A stretch of 18,735 nucleotides of DNA from positions 1 to 18,735 of the forward strand of contig QHNB01000043.1 in assembly GCA_003217965.1 (NCBI GenBank), in the 5' to 3' direction. Positions 7,616-15,667 of this stretch are shown here, piece by piece. Source of the stretch: Verrucomicrobiota bacterium. GTDB taxonomy: Bacteria > Verrucomicrobiota > Verrucomicrobiia > Chthoniobacterales > UBA10450. Below the pieces are notes generated by a model. That model saw nothing but the letters and a program-made list of their open reading frames with translations. It did no database searches and had not been told where the DNA came from. How positions within the stretch are numbered: position 1 is the first letter of the stretch; each line of letters opens with the position of its first letter. Made by a program: the position numbers and the translations under genes.

Positions 7616-8089
7616 ATGAAGCCCCGGGACGGTTTCACTCTATTTGAACTCATAATCGCGGTTTTTATTCTGGTCCTTTTGCTCGGCTTGGCGGTGCCTA
7701 GTCTTTCCGGAGTCTTGGCCGATAAGCGACTGCACCGCTCCCTCGATCGGTTCAATACTTTGGTGCGCGAAGCGCACGAACGGAGTCTGGCGGAGCACCG
7801 GGCTTATTTAATCGTCTGGGGAGATCAAGCGGTGTCGCTCAGGCCAGCTATCTTTTTGAAGACGGAAGAGCGTGTGCCAATCGACAGCGTACCGGTGTCG
7901 AAGGCCGACAAATGGCAGGTCGAATTCCCTGCAGCGCTAACAAAAAAGACGTTACCGGAATGGATTTTTTGGGAATCAGGTGTGTGCGAGCCGTTGCGAG
8001 TCACATTTGCCGGCCGTGATGGATTGTGGGCGGCAGAGTATTCTCCCTTGAGCGCGCTCTCGGAAATTGTTGCTTATGCGCCGCGCTAA
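7616..8089 (+). CDS. gspH: T2SS minor pseudopilin GspH-like
   Basis: The 157-residue protein has a class III (prepilin) signal: a short basic leader ending at Gly6, then FTLFE with the conserved Glu at +5 (Glu11), then a hydrophobic helix to about residue 30. The prepilin peptidase would cut after Gly6 and the protein would join the tip of the periplasmic pseudopilus. It is first in a tight gspHIJKLM operon, which identifies it as GspH more than its variable globular domain does. The start ATG has no Shine-Dalgarno site. Its end overlaps gspI by 14 bp. Confidence 0.82.
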   Translation: MKPRDGFTLFELIIAVFILVLLLGLAVPSLSGVLADKRLHRSLDRFNTLVREAHERSLAEHRAYLIVWGDQAVSLRPAIFLKTEERVPIDSVPVSKADKWQVEFPAALTKKTLPEWIFWESGVCEPLRVTFAGRDGLWAAEYSPLSALSEIVAYAPR

Positions 8090-8501
8090 GGACGCAGGGT
8101 TCGCTCTCTACGAGGTCCTGCTCGGCCTGGCTATTTTTGCCGTTGGTGTCATCGCGCTTGGTCGCGCCGTAAACAATTGCGTGACGGCCAGCGGATTGAG
8201 TGCCGATGACGCGCGGGTCCGACAAATCCTCGCCAATCGCATGGCCGAAGTGCAAACCACGCCGGGCCAACCTGATTTGGAGAAGGAAATCAAAATCGAT
8301 ACCGGACATGGCATTGTGCGCCTCTTGCAAAAAGTCCAGGCGGAGGACCTGAAAGAAGAGAGCTCGATTGCCGGCAGCACGGGCGGGACTTTTCTGACGC
8401 CTATCATTGGCATCAATCGGGTGACCTTAACCGCGCAATGGACGCGCGGCGGTGTTCGACAATCAAAGCAGATAGCGTTTTATGTTTATCGTCCGCGCTG
8501 A
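8076..8501 (+). CDS. gspI: T2SS minor pseudopilin GspI-like
   Basis: From the ATG at 8076 the protein has 141 residues. I chose this start over the in-frame TTG codons at 8067 and 8070 because it gives a compact basic leader, MRRAKDAG. The prepilin signal cuts after Gly8, followed by FALYE with Glu13 at +5 and a hydrophobic helix (LLGLAIFAVGVIALG). The segment RQILANRMAEVQ at about 50 is typical of GspI. The protein is expected in the pseudopilus tip complex with GspH, GspJ and GspK. It overlaps gspH by 14 bp and gspJ by 20 bp. Confidence 0.85.
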   Translation: MRRAKDAGFALYEVLLGLAIFAVGVIALGRAVNNCVTASGLSADDARVRQILANRMAEVQTTPGQPDLEKEIKIDTGHGIVRLLQKVQAEDLKEESSIAGSTGGTFLTPIIGINRVTLTAQWTRGGVRQSKQIAFYVYRPR

Positions 8502-9111
8502 TCGCAAACGCATTTTGGCGTTTACTCTGCTGGAGGTCACCTTGGCTGTGACCATCCTGGCGATGATGTCATTCGTCATTTACCGCTTCGTCCAAACCAA
8601 CATCGTAGCGATGCGTGTCTCGGCCGCTGCTGAAGCCACGGACGCCCGTTACGACGGGCTGCGGGAGTTGCTCACGCAACAAATGCAGGGTATACCGCCG
8701 GGGACAGGTGGATTGCTCGGCGACGCTTTAAGAGTAAATGACCGCGATCGGGATGAGATGACGTGGCTTTGCAGCGCGGGCCCCGGATTGCTGACCCGCT
8801 ACGCAACCGGCGATTATCGTGTGAGCCTGCGATTACGCGCCCATGATTCGAAAACCAACCAACTGGATCTCGGGATCCTGCGAAAACCGAAAGATGATCC
8901 TGCCGTCTCGAACGAGCATGAGACATGGATTCGTTTAATTGACAACGTCGGCAGTTTGCGAATTCGCTACTTCGATTCGCGCCTAAACACGTGGGTTCAG
9001 CGCTGGGTCGATACCGTCACATTGCCGCGCTTGGTCAAAATCGTCATCGGCCGCAGCGATGCTTCGGCCCCAGCTGAAATTGTCGTGCCCTTGGCGCGAA
9101 CACCCTTATGA
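8482..9111 (+). CDS. gspJ: T2SS minor pseudopilin GspJ-like
   Basis: The 209-residue protein has the prepilin pattern AFTLLE: the residue before the cut is Ala13 rather than Gly, and Glu18 is at +5. A hydrophobic helix follows (VTLAVTILAMMSFVIY). Length and the position between gspI and gspK fit GspJ, the larger minor pseudopilin of the tip complex. The Ala at -1 is tolerated by some prepilin peptidases but is unusual beside the Gly of GspH, GspI and GspG. It overlaps gspI by 20 bp and gspK by 4 bp (ATGA). Confidence 0.83.
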   Translation: MFIVRADRKRILAFTLLEVTLAVTILAMMSFVIYRFVQTNIVAMRVSAAAEATDARYDGLRELLTQQMQGIPPGTGGLLGDALRVNDRDRDEMTWLCSAGPGLLTRYATGDYRVSLRLRAHDSKTNQLDLGILRKPKDDPAVSNEHETWIRLIDNVGSLRIRYFDSRLNTWVQRWVDTVTLPRLVKIVIGRSDASAPAEIVVPLARTPL

Positions 9112-10007
9112 GCCGTTCAAAATCGCGCGGTGCCGCCTTATTATTATCATTATGGGCGCTCTTTTTGCTCGGGGCATTGGTCATGTCATGGGCGTTGGAT
9201 ATCAATTCGCGCATCACCGTCTCTGGCACCGAGAATCGTATTGTCGAAGCAGAAGCGATGGCAGCCTCTGGGGCGGAAATTGCCATGCATCCGGCAATCA
9301 GACCAGGATCGCGAAACCTCCAAGGCAAATTCGGTCATGGTCAAAGCTATAGCGCGCGGCTAACCGGCGAAGGTGGCCGATTGAACATCAATTGGCTTGT
9401 CGCTGGTGAAAATCCGTTGCGAATCGACATGCTCCGGCGTTACCTCGAAATCAAGGGCGTCGATCTGAATGAACGCGATCGGATGATCGATTGCCTGCTC
9501 GATTGGGTGAGCCCGAGCAATCTGGTGCACTTAAATGGTGCGGGGGAAAGCGAGGATTATCATCCAGCACACACGCTTCTGACTCGCATTGACGACCTGA
9601 AGAAAGTGAAAGGCTGGGAGGCGTTCACAGCGGCGCCAGGATGGGATGAAGAGCTTACCGTTAACAGCAGCGGCCCCGTCGATGTGGCGTGGGGGTCGCG
9701 CGATGTTCTACGCGCTTTGCCCGGAATGACCGACGAATTGGTCGATCGCTTTTTGCAATTGCGACGAGGGCCTGATGGGGTCGATGCCACAGTCGACGAC
9801 GCGACCTTCAAGAGTCTAGAAGACGTTCGAGTCGCCCTTGGGATTTCACCCCAACAATTTCAAGCCCTTTCGCCGTTTATCTCTTTTAGAGACTCGATTG
9901 TGCGCGTTATCAGCACAGGCCAATCGGGAGATGTGACGCGCGTGGTTCAGCTCGTTTTCCGCCGCTCCGGCACAACCGCGCAGCTGATCACCTGGAAGGA
10001 GTTTTGA
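9108..10007 (+). CDS. gspK: T2SS minor pseudopilin GspK
   Basis: The 299-residue protein starts MSRSKSRG then AALLLSLWALFLLGAL. The cut would follow Gly8, and position +5 is Leu rather than Glu, which is the norm for GspK. The large globular part includes the GspK insertion with two helix-hairpin-like parts (around LTRIDDLKKVKGW and LRALPGMTDELVDRFLQLRRG). GspK caps the pseudopilus tip, with GspI and GspJ. It overlaps gspJ by 4 bp and the next gene by 4 bp, so translation is likely coupled through the operon. Confidence 0.9.
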   Translation: MSRSKSRGAALLLSLWALFLLGALVMSWALDINSRITVSGTENRIVEAEAMAASGAEIAMHPAIRPGSRNLQGKFGHGQSYSARLTGEGGRLNINWLVAGENPLRIDMLRRYLEIKGVDLNERDRMIDCLLDWVSPSNLVHLNGAGESEDYHPAHTLLTRIDDLKKVKGWEAFTAAPGWDEELTVNSSGPVDVAWGSRDVLRALPGMTDELVDRFLQLRRGPDGVDATVDDATFKSLEDVRVALGISPQQFQALSPFISFRDSIVRVISTGQSGDVTRVVQLVFRRSGTTAQLITWKEF

Positions 10008-11161
10008 TTATTAACGCGTCCGGTAGAATGTTTCTGGTTCCTGCCGCCCAGGGATGGACTTTAATCAGCCCTGGCGCCGAGTCCGGCGCCTGGCGAGTTC
10101 GCGGTTTTCCAAACCTCGATGAAGCAGCTCAAGCGCTCAACGCGTCGGACGATTTCGTCTTGGCGTTGCCTGTTTCGGCGATCCTGGCACAAAGAATACG
10201 CCTACCCAATGTCGAGGGCACAGAACTCCGGGAGATGGTGCGCATTCAAATCGAGAAGGCTCTCCCATTCTCGACCGATGAAGTAACGAGCGATTTCGAA
10301 ATCATCGATCAGGTTAACGGCGAATGTGTGATATCCGCTGTCGCTGTGCAAAATCAGCGTCTGGCTGAAATAGCCGCCCCGCTATTGAATCGGGATGTTA
10401 TTCCCTCGGCGGTGACGGTTTACGCTGCGCAACGGCTGGCCACTCACGCCGGAAAGGGCCGTGTCCTATTTATTTATCCCGAAGTGGGCGCATTGATCTC
10501 TGCCATTTCGGAAAACGGAAAGCTCAGTTTTGCTCGGAGCGTTGAGGGCGGGACGGCGGCGCGGTTGGAAGTGGAACTGCCACAACTTGCACTCAGCGCC
10601 GAATTGCAAGGCATCGATGCTTCGTTTCAAACCGTGTTGCTAGATGAAAAGTGTTTCGAGCTCCGTGAAGAAGTGGAGCGCGCTCTCGCTACCCGTACCG
10701 ACCTCGTTGGGATCGAAACACCACCGGCGCCAACCGGCCTCAATTTACTTCCCCAAGCCTGGCGCGAACTCGCTTTCCTCCAGTTGATCTATTTGCAAAT
10801 CCGCAAACGACAGCTTGACGCTGCCATCGCTCGCGACAATCCGCGCACCGCCTTCGTGCGCGCCGCCGCCAACAACTGGAAAATTCTTTCCCCTGCAATC
10901 GATCCCCATTTTTACCCGATCGAAATTTTGTTGCGCCTATTTGAGAGCCTGCCCTCGGCGGACGTACGTATTACCGCCTATGATCAATCCGCCCGACAGC
11001 TTTCCGTTGAAGGGGAATCCAGTAGCGCCACCCTCGCCTACCAATTTGCCGACAAAGTAAAAAAGAATCCGGGCTTGCAGAATTTTGTTTTCGACATGCA
11101 AGCGCCCCACATACTCCAGAACGATCATGCGCAGTTCCGGTTGGAAGGGAAACCGCGATGA
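10004..11161 (+). CDS. gspL: T2SS platform protein GspL-like (PilM/PilN-type), membrane helix apparently lost
   Basis: The 385-residue protein has an actin-like cytoplasmic domain (roughly 1-235, with RIQIEKALPFS at 80-90 as in PilM/GspL proteins) and a ferredoxin-like C-terminal domain. The usual linker is NLLP..WR followed by a full membrane helix. Here NLLPQAWRE (247-255) runs straight into LAFLQLIYLQIRKRQ, leaving only about ten hydrophobic residues. An in-frame loss of about 30 codons is likely. The start is uncertain: TTG at 10004 overlaps the gspK stop (AAGGAG lies only 2 bases upstream), while ATG at 10028 gives a protein 8 residues shorter. The gene is followed by gspM with an ATGA overlap. 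Confidence 0.78.
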   Translation: MIINASGRMFLVPAAQGWTLISPGAESGAWRVRGFPNLDEAAQALNASDDFVLALPVSAILAQRIRLPNVEGTELREMVRIQIEKALPFSTDEVTSDFEIIDQVNGECVISAVAVQNQRLAEIAAPLLNRDVIPSAVTVYAAQRLATHAGKGRVLFIYPEVGALISAISENGKLSFARSVEGGTAARLEVELPQLALSAELQGIDASFQTVLLDEKCFELREEVERALATRTDLVGIETPPAPTGLNLLPQAWRELAFLQLIYLQIRKRQLDAAIARDNPRTAFVRAAANNWKILSPAIDPHFYPIEILLRLFESLPSADVRITAYDQSARQLSVEGESSSATLAYQFADKVKKNPGLQNFVFDMQAPHILQNDHAQFRLEGKPR

Positions 11162-11715
11162 TCAGGCGATTTATTCAACGGCTGAATCAGCGTGAACGCA
11201 TCCTCGCTTTGCTTGTCGGCGGAGTCGTTCTTGTCCTGATAAACTTGTTTTTGTGGAGTTGGCTCCTCGAGGCCATCTCTAATTCTCGCCGCGTCGTGGC
11301 GACGCGAAAACTCGCTCGTAACGAGCAGGTGGTCTACATGCGCGAGGGCGATCTTTGGGCAAAGCGGGAGAAGTGGTTACGCGAGCATCAGCCGGCTTAT
11401 CGTGGTGCAAGTGATGCCTCGGCCTTGCTTGATCAGCTCAAGCAAATTGCGAGCAAGTATAATATTCTAATTGAAAATCCAGCGATCGGTAACGGGGAGA
11501 CGAACGCCACCTACCAATCTGTTTTTGCATCAATTGAAACGAAAAGCGCGTGGCCGGAGCTCGTTCATTTTCTTTATGATGTCCAGAGTCCGGAATCATT
11601 CATCGTCTTTGAAAGCGTGAACGTCATGATCGATCCAGCTGATCCGACACAAATGCGTGGTAAATTCAAGATCGCGCGCTGGTATGCGCCGCCCAACGCC
11701 GGAAAATTAAAATGA
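11158..11715 (+). CDS. gspM: T2SS platform protein GspM-like (PilO-type)
   Basis: The 185-residue protein has a short cytoplasmic N-terminus, one membrane helix (about 15-36), a helical periplasmic stretch, and a ferredoxin-like C-terminal domain (about 80-175). This is the architecture of GspM and PilO, which pair with GspL in the inner-membrane platform. It starts within the last codons of gspL (ATGA overlap) and overlaps the next gene by 4 bp. Assignment rests on architecture and position, since GspM sequences diverge strongly. Confidence 0.8.
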   Translation: MIRRFIQRLNQRERILALLVGGVVLVLINLFLWSWLLEAISNSRRVVATRKLARNEQVVYMREGDLWAKREKWLREHQPAYRGASDASALLDQLKQIASKYNILIENPAIGNGETNATYQSVFASIETKSAWPELVHFLYDVQSPESFIVFESVNVMIDPADPTQMRGKFKIARWYAPPNAGKLK

Positions 11716-12353
11716 AACCTGTTTTGCCCATAACGTGTATGACGCTCGCTTCAGTTTTCGCGGCGCAGGCGGACGACGCGCTGCCGAAGCGATCTGATTT
11801 CAATCGCTATCAAGCGATGTTAAATCGATCGCCATTCGCCATTGCGACGGCACCGGTCGCAAGCGCCGCTCCCGATTTTGCGAAGGATCTCTATGTTGCG
11901 AATGCCGCCCGCTCGCCGGATGGCGACCTGGTAACAATTGCCTCCGCTAGTGACAAAAACTTCAAGAAATATCTCACGACCAAAATGCCGGTAGACGGGT
12001 ATGCGATCGCGAATATTGAATGGTCGGACCGGGTCGGTGCAACCAAAGTAACCATCACTAAGGACGGTAAATATGCGTCATTGACGTTCAATCAGGCGTT
12101 GTTGTCGCAGCCTCTGCAAAATCCTGCACCGACGCCAGCAAGTGCGGTTGCGCAAGCGCCCAGCGTAGTTGTTCCCGGCGTCAGCCCGCCTCAAAATTAC
12201 ATTAAACCCGCTCCAATACCCAGTTTGCCGCCGCCGCAACCCATTTCACCGCCGGCGACACAAAATCGTCCTCACGTTCGGGGAGTGATCCAGCGGAACC
12301 CGAATGCAGCATCACCGGTTCCGAACGTCCCTCCGCCGCAGACACAAGAATAG
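11712..12353 (+). CDS. Exported proline-rich protein at the end of the gsp operon, function unknown
   Basis: The 213-residue protein has a signal peptide (CMTLASVFAAQA, about 9-20), a folded part to about residue 135, and a C-terminal tail of about 80 residues very rich in proline. Its start overlaps the gspM stop by 4 bp, so it is made with the T2SS platform. By position and form it could play the part of GspC or PilP, which link the inner-membrane platform to the secretin and also carry flexible proline-rich linkers. It lacks the N-terminal membrane anchor of GspC, though. I do not recognise the family; the T2SS link is inferred. Confidence 0.72.
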   Translation: MKPVLPITCMTLASVFAAQADDALPKRSDFNRYQAMLNRSPFAIATAPVASAAPDFAKDLYVANAARSPDGDLVTIASASDKNFKKYLTTKMPVDGYAIANIEWSDRVGATKVTITKDGKYASLTFNQALLSQPLQNPAPTPASAVAQAPSVVVPGVSPPQNYIKPAPIPSLPPPQPISPPATQNRPHVRGVIQRNPNAASPVPNVPPPQTQE

Positions 12354-12367
12354 CGCGCCGAGCTGTT

Positions 12368-12778
12368 TTATTGACCCCAATCGTCGTCCGGGGTGTCGGG
12401 GATCCGGTCTGGTCCGGCCGAATAAAGATCGTAACCCGTGGAATTTTTGCGGCCAGGAGAGATGTAAACGTAGGGTGTGTTCCAAGGATCTTTGGGGACT
12501 TCATTCATTAATTGAGTCCAGCGCGATGGCCTTGGTTCGGTGCTTGGGGGCGTGACAAGCGCCTGCAATCCTTGCTCAGTGGTAGGATAAAATCCATTGA
12601 GGCTTTGATACAATCGCAACTGGGTGTTCAGGGCTTGAATATCGCCTTGCACCCGCACCCGTCGACCGACTTCCACGTTACCGGCGAGTTTGTAAATCGC
12701 CGCACCCATTAGCAGCGCGATGATCGTCACCACGAGCATGATTTCGAGCAAGGTGAAACCGCTTCGTTTTTTTCCCAT
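12368..12778 (-). CDS. gspG: T2SS major pseudopilin GspG
   Basis: From the ATG at 12778 the protein has 136 residues. The longer TTG start (12793) would add five residues and is less likely. The leader MGKKRSG is cut after Gly7, then FTLLE with Glu12 at +5 and the hydrophobic helix IMLVVTIIALLMGAAI. The rest is classic GspG: the ALNTQLRLYQ helix, the FYPTTEQGLQALV segment, the DPWNTPY turn, and an acidic C-terminal loop (DLYSAGPDRIPDTPDDD) that forms the calcium site in the family. It is the third gene of the minus-strand gspF operon and ends 14 bp from the stop of the convergent plus-strand operon. Confidence 0.95.
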   Translation of the reverse strand: MGKKRSGFTLLEIMLVVTIIALLMGAAIYKLAGNVEVGRRVRVQGDIQALNTQLRLYQSLNGFYPTTEQGLQALVTPPSTEPRPSRWTQLMNEVPKDPWNTPYVYISPGRKNSTGYDLYSAGPDRIPDTPDDDWGQ

Positions 12779-12797
12779 TGAGAGCTTAGACAAGCGA

Positions 12798-13850
12798 TTA
12801 GCGTTCTGGCTTCAAAATATAATCCGATTTATCCCAGAGATACTTGAGCTGAATCTGGGTGGAACGAATGACCGAGGCAGCCGCGTTGGGCCCATTGTTA
12901 ATGACGATATTGTTAGTGCCGACTTGGAGGGACGCTAACGGTACAATCTTTTGTGCGCGCACCCAGCCCGTGTACTGGAATTGCATCTCATTCACGAAAG
13001 TGTGCATTTCGCCACGATACGCGGGATCGGCGAGTTCCGGCAGGGCGAGCGAGACGGCACCAACATTCACGCCATTCACAATCACTTCCGGAGGCGAATC
13101 GATGCGCGGTCCCGCAACTTCAAATCTGATTAATGCCAGCAACGGTTGCGATTCCATCCCGAATTGGAATACGGCTGCTTGATCGGAGGTGGAGCCGATT
13201 CGAATCGGCTCAGCAGCCAGACTGGCGGTGACGGTTCCGAATTGTTCTGAATCCTGGGTCGGCGCGTGCAACCGAGTAGAGAGAGAGAATGGCTCCGGCA
13301 CTGAGTCTTGCGTGCCGGCGCTGGCGGCGTGAACCAGTTCGCTGCTAGTCATCCATTCAAGGTAGGCGCTACGCACCGTCGTCCCATCCCCTGGCACCTC
13401 CACGTCAATGGTGGCGATGCCATGCATCGGAATCATGACGGACTCCGAACTGTCCAAGTCAATTCCGCTCCCGAGGGGGCCTGATCGGAGTAATTGCGAG
13501 CCAGACTCGTCCCAGGCTATAACTTCCGGTTGTGAGCCAGACTTATCGTTAAAGAACAAACGAAAAAAGAGAACGCTTTGAGCATCGCCGGGCTTGTTTA
13601 AGCGAATTCGAAACACGGTGGAGGCAGTATCGGATTTTGGCTCGGCCGGGACTAACGAAACCGACTCGACCCAATTCGGCACGGCTTGAATGGAGCCGGG
13701 TTTGGCTGTTTGGCGCAGGTCGAGCCAGGCGCTGCCAGCCATACTCGGTGGATTCGGGGCCGACGTCGTCGGGCTACGGTCGAATGCCTCTTGCGCGAAA
13801 CCGATACGCGTCGCGCCGATCAAAATGAATAAAAGAAAGCGGCGACGCAT
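12798..13850 (-). CDS. Secreted protein between gspF and gspG, function unknown
   Basis: The 350-residue protein has a signal peptide (LLFILIGATRIGFA, about 5-19). The mature part is beta-rich, with low helix content and many Ser, Asp and Pro residues. The C-terminal third (around PPEVIVNGVNVGAVSL and LASLQVGTNNIVINN) resembles a galactose-binding-type beta-sandwich, though this is only a visual impression. It lies 20 bp after gspF and 19 bp before gspG on the same strand, so it is co-transcribed with core T2SS genes. It could be a T2SS accessory, a secretin partner or a dedicated substrate. I do not recognise the family. Confidence 0.78.
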   Translation of the reverse strand: MRRRFLLFILIGATRIGFAQEAFDRSPTTSAPNPPSMAGSAWLDLRQTAKPGSIQAVPNWVESVSLVPAEPKSDTASTVFRIRLNKPGDAQSVLFFRLFFNDKSGSQPEVIAWDESGSQLLRSGPLGSGIDLDSSESVMIPMHGIATIDVEVPGDGTTVRSAYLEWMTSSELVHAASAGTQDSVPEPFSLSTRLHAPTQDSEQFGTVTASLAAEPIRIGSTSDQAAVFQFGMESQPLLALIRFEVAGPRIDSPPEVIVNGVNVGAVSLALPELADPAYRGEMHTFVNEMQFQYTGWVRAQKIVPLASLQVGTNNIVINNGPNAAASVIRSTQIQLKYLWDKSDYILKPER

Positions 13851-13870
13851 GAAAATCGGCGGATGCTATC

Positions 13871-15157
13871 TCACCGCGTTCGGAACTGCAAACTATGCGT
13901 CATCTCAAAGACCGCCGAGAGAATGCTGTATACAACGAAACCGACAATGATAGCAATAATGATAATAATGATGGGTGCGATCAGCGATGACGTGATTGTA
14001 ACAGTCCGATCAAGTTCGCGTTCATAAACATCGGCGATTGTTATCATGGTTTGGCCAAAGTGACCGGTCTGTTCGCCAACTGCCATCATATCCGTCAGCA
14101 AATCGGGAAACAGGTTCTGTGCCGCCAGCGCGGCTGACAGATGAGCGCCATCGACCACCGCGCGTCGCACCTCTGCCAGCTTCTTCTCGACATATCGGTT
14201 GTCCGCAATCTCCGAAATCAGGTCGAGCGAACGTAGGAGCGGAATGCCGTTTTCCGTCAGCGTTCCGAGCGTGCGTGAAAATTGGGCATAATAACTATGA
14301 CGAATCACACGACCATAGCCGGGAATGTTCAATCGAAATTGATCCCAAGCCGTTCGCCCTTCGTCCGTTCGAACGAATGCGCGCCAGAGCGCGATCGCAG
14401 CGATGCCGAACAGGAACAAAAGCCACCAATAGGTTGTAATCAGGTGATGGACCTGCATGAGAATGCGGGTTGGTAACGGCAGTGCGCCGCCATTCTGTGA
14501 CATGAACTGCGTAAGCTGCGGCACCATGAACGTGATGAACACGGTGATGAGCCCGGCACCGGCCACGGCTAAAAATGCTGGATAAATTAGCGCTTGTTGG
14601 ACGCGATCGCGCAAATTCTTCGCTTGCGTCAAATGCTTCACCAGCCGCATCAGGATTTCCGGAAGTGCGCCGCTGGCTTCACCTGCCGCCACCAAGTTTA
14701 CATAGAGGGGAGGGAAAATGCGCGGAAATTCGCGCAGCGCTTGCGAAAAACTTCGACCGTCAACCAGCGCCTGATGCAAGGTCCGCGTCATCTGCTGCAC
14801 GCGCGGATGTCTCAATCGTTTTTGCAAAACAGAGAGGCCCTCGTCGAGGGTCATGCCGGCCTGCAGTAAATGCGCGAGCTGTTCAGTGAAGACGAGTAAC
14901 TGACTGTGCGGAATTTTAAGCGACTGGGGCGAAAAATCATCGATATCGCTCGTACTCCGGTTGAACACTTTCGGAATAAATGGCCGAGCTGTCGTTGCCG
15001 GAACGGTGATGGGACTCACCCCCACAGGTTCGATTCGGATCGGGATACAGTTCTGCTGTTCGATCTGGCGAATCGCAACGCTACGGTCAGGGCAGTTCAC
15101 GACGCCTTCGACCAGGCCACCCTGTGCGTTTCGCGCTTTGTAAGCGAACTCCGGCAT
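13871..15157 (-). CDS. gspF: T2SS inner-membrane platform protein GspF
   Basis: The 428-residue protein begins MPEFAYKARNAQG, the typical GspF start. It has the short N-terminal domain and two repeats of the GspF/PilC domain (about 85-210 and 288-410), each with the VAAGEASGALPEIL or MAVGEQTGHFGQT element. Membrane segments fall at about 190-212, 240-260 and 391-416. GspF is the polytopic core of the platform that the secretion ATPase turns on. It leads the minus-strand operon gspF, unknown secreted protein, gspG. The 90 bp between its start and the divergent gene at 15248 should hold its promoter. Confidence 0.95.
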   Translation of the reverse strand: MPEFAYKARNAQGGLVEGVVNCPDRSVAIRQIEQQNCIPIRIEPVGVSPITVPATTARPFIPKVFNRSTSDIDDFSPQSLKIPHSQLLVFTEQLAHLLQAGMTLDEGLSVLQKRLRHPRVQQMTRTLHQALVDGRSFSQALREFPRIFPPLYVNLVAAGEASGALPEILMRLVKHLTQAKNLRDRVQQALIYPAFLAVAGAGLITVFITFMVPQLTQFMSQNGGALPLPTRILMQVHHLITTYWWLLFLFGIAAIALWRAFVRTDEGRTAWDQFRLNIPGYGRVIRHSYYAQFSRTLGTLTENGIPLLRSLDLISEIADNRYVEKKLAEVRRAVVDGAHLSAALAAQNLFPDLLTDMMAVGEQTGHFGQTMITIADVYERELDRTVTITSSLIAPIIIIIIAIIVGFVVYSILSAVFEMTHSLQFRTR

Positions 15158-15247
15158 ACTGGTTGGAAACTATCGCGATGCGCCAGCGCAGTAAACACTC
15201 TGGCCAGCGCGACTAACAATCGCTAATCTGAGGAAACCTTCCCGTTC

Positions 15248-15667
15248 ATGAACACTCTGCATGCAGCTCTCGTGCCCGGATTAATCGCCGGCATCACCTC
15301 GGCTTTTACGAGTTGGCTCTGGATGGGTGTAATTTTCCATCGTTACCAACGCGCCACACCTGAAATCTGGCGAGCCGAAGGGCCGCGCAATTATGTGCTC
15401 TCCAGCGTCGTGCGAGTGCTTTCGGCGATTGCAATCGCTGTGCTCTACGTTTTTGTCGCGCGTTTCCATGTTACCTGGTTTTCCGACGGAATGATTGGCG
15501 CGTTCCGATTTGCCGCCGCCATTTGGATGGCCCTGGCTGCGCCGGTTGCAATTGAAAGTGCGATTTACATTCGGATGCATTCGATGGTTGTTCTTGGTCA
15601 GGTAATCGACTGGCTAACGACGTCGATTTTGGCTTGCGCCATCACGGCCTGGTGGATCAGGGCGTAA
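15248..15667 (+). CDS. Small four-helix membrane protein, function unknown
   Basis: The 139-residue protein has four predicted membrane segments (about 8-30, 50-72, 83-105 and 115-137). A purine-rich GAGGAAA precedes the ATG by about 12 bases. It resembles small DUF1761-type membrane proteins in form, but no family signature is clear to me. It is divergent from gspF and monocistronic, with over 800 bp of gene-free DNA after it. No function is suggested by context. Confidence 0.72.
   Translation: MNTLHAALVPGLIAGITSAFTSWLWMGVIFHRYQRATPEIWRAEGPRNYVLSSVVRVLSAIAIAVLYVFVARFHVTWFSDGMIGAFRFAAAIWMALAAPVAIESAIYIRMHSMVVLGQVIDWLTTSILACAITAWWIRA

Noticed and set aside
12354..12367. Bidirectional terminator between the convergent gsp operons
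   Set aside because: Only 14 bp separate the stops and no inverted repeat with a T-tract is present.
15182..15210. Direct repeat GCCAGCGC twice, 21 bp apart, in the gspF divergent promoter region
   Set aside because: Eight bases is short in GC-rich DNA. The two-turn spacing is suggestive but not enough to call a binding site.
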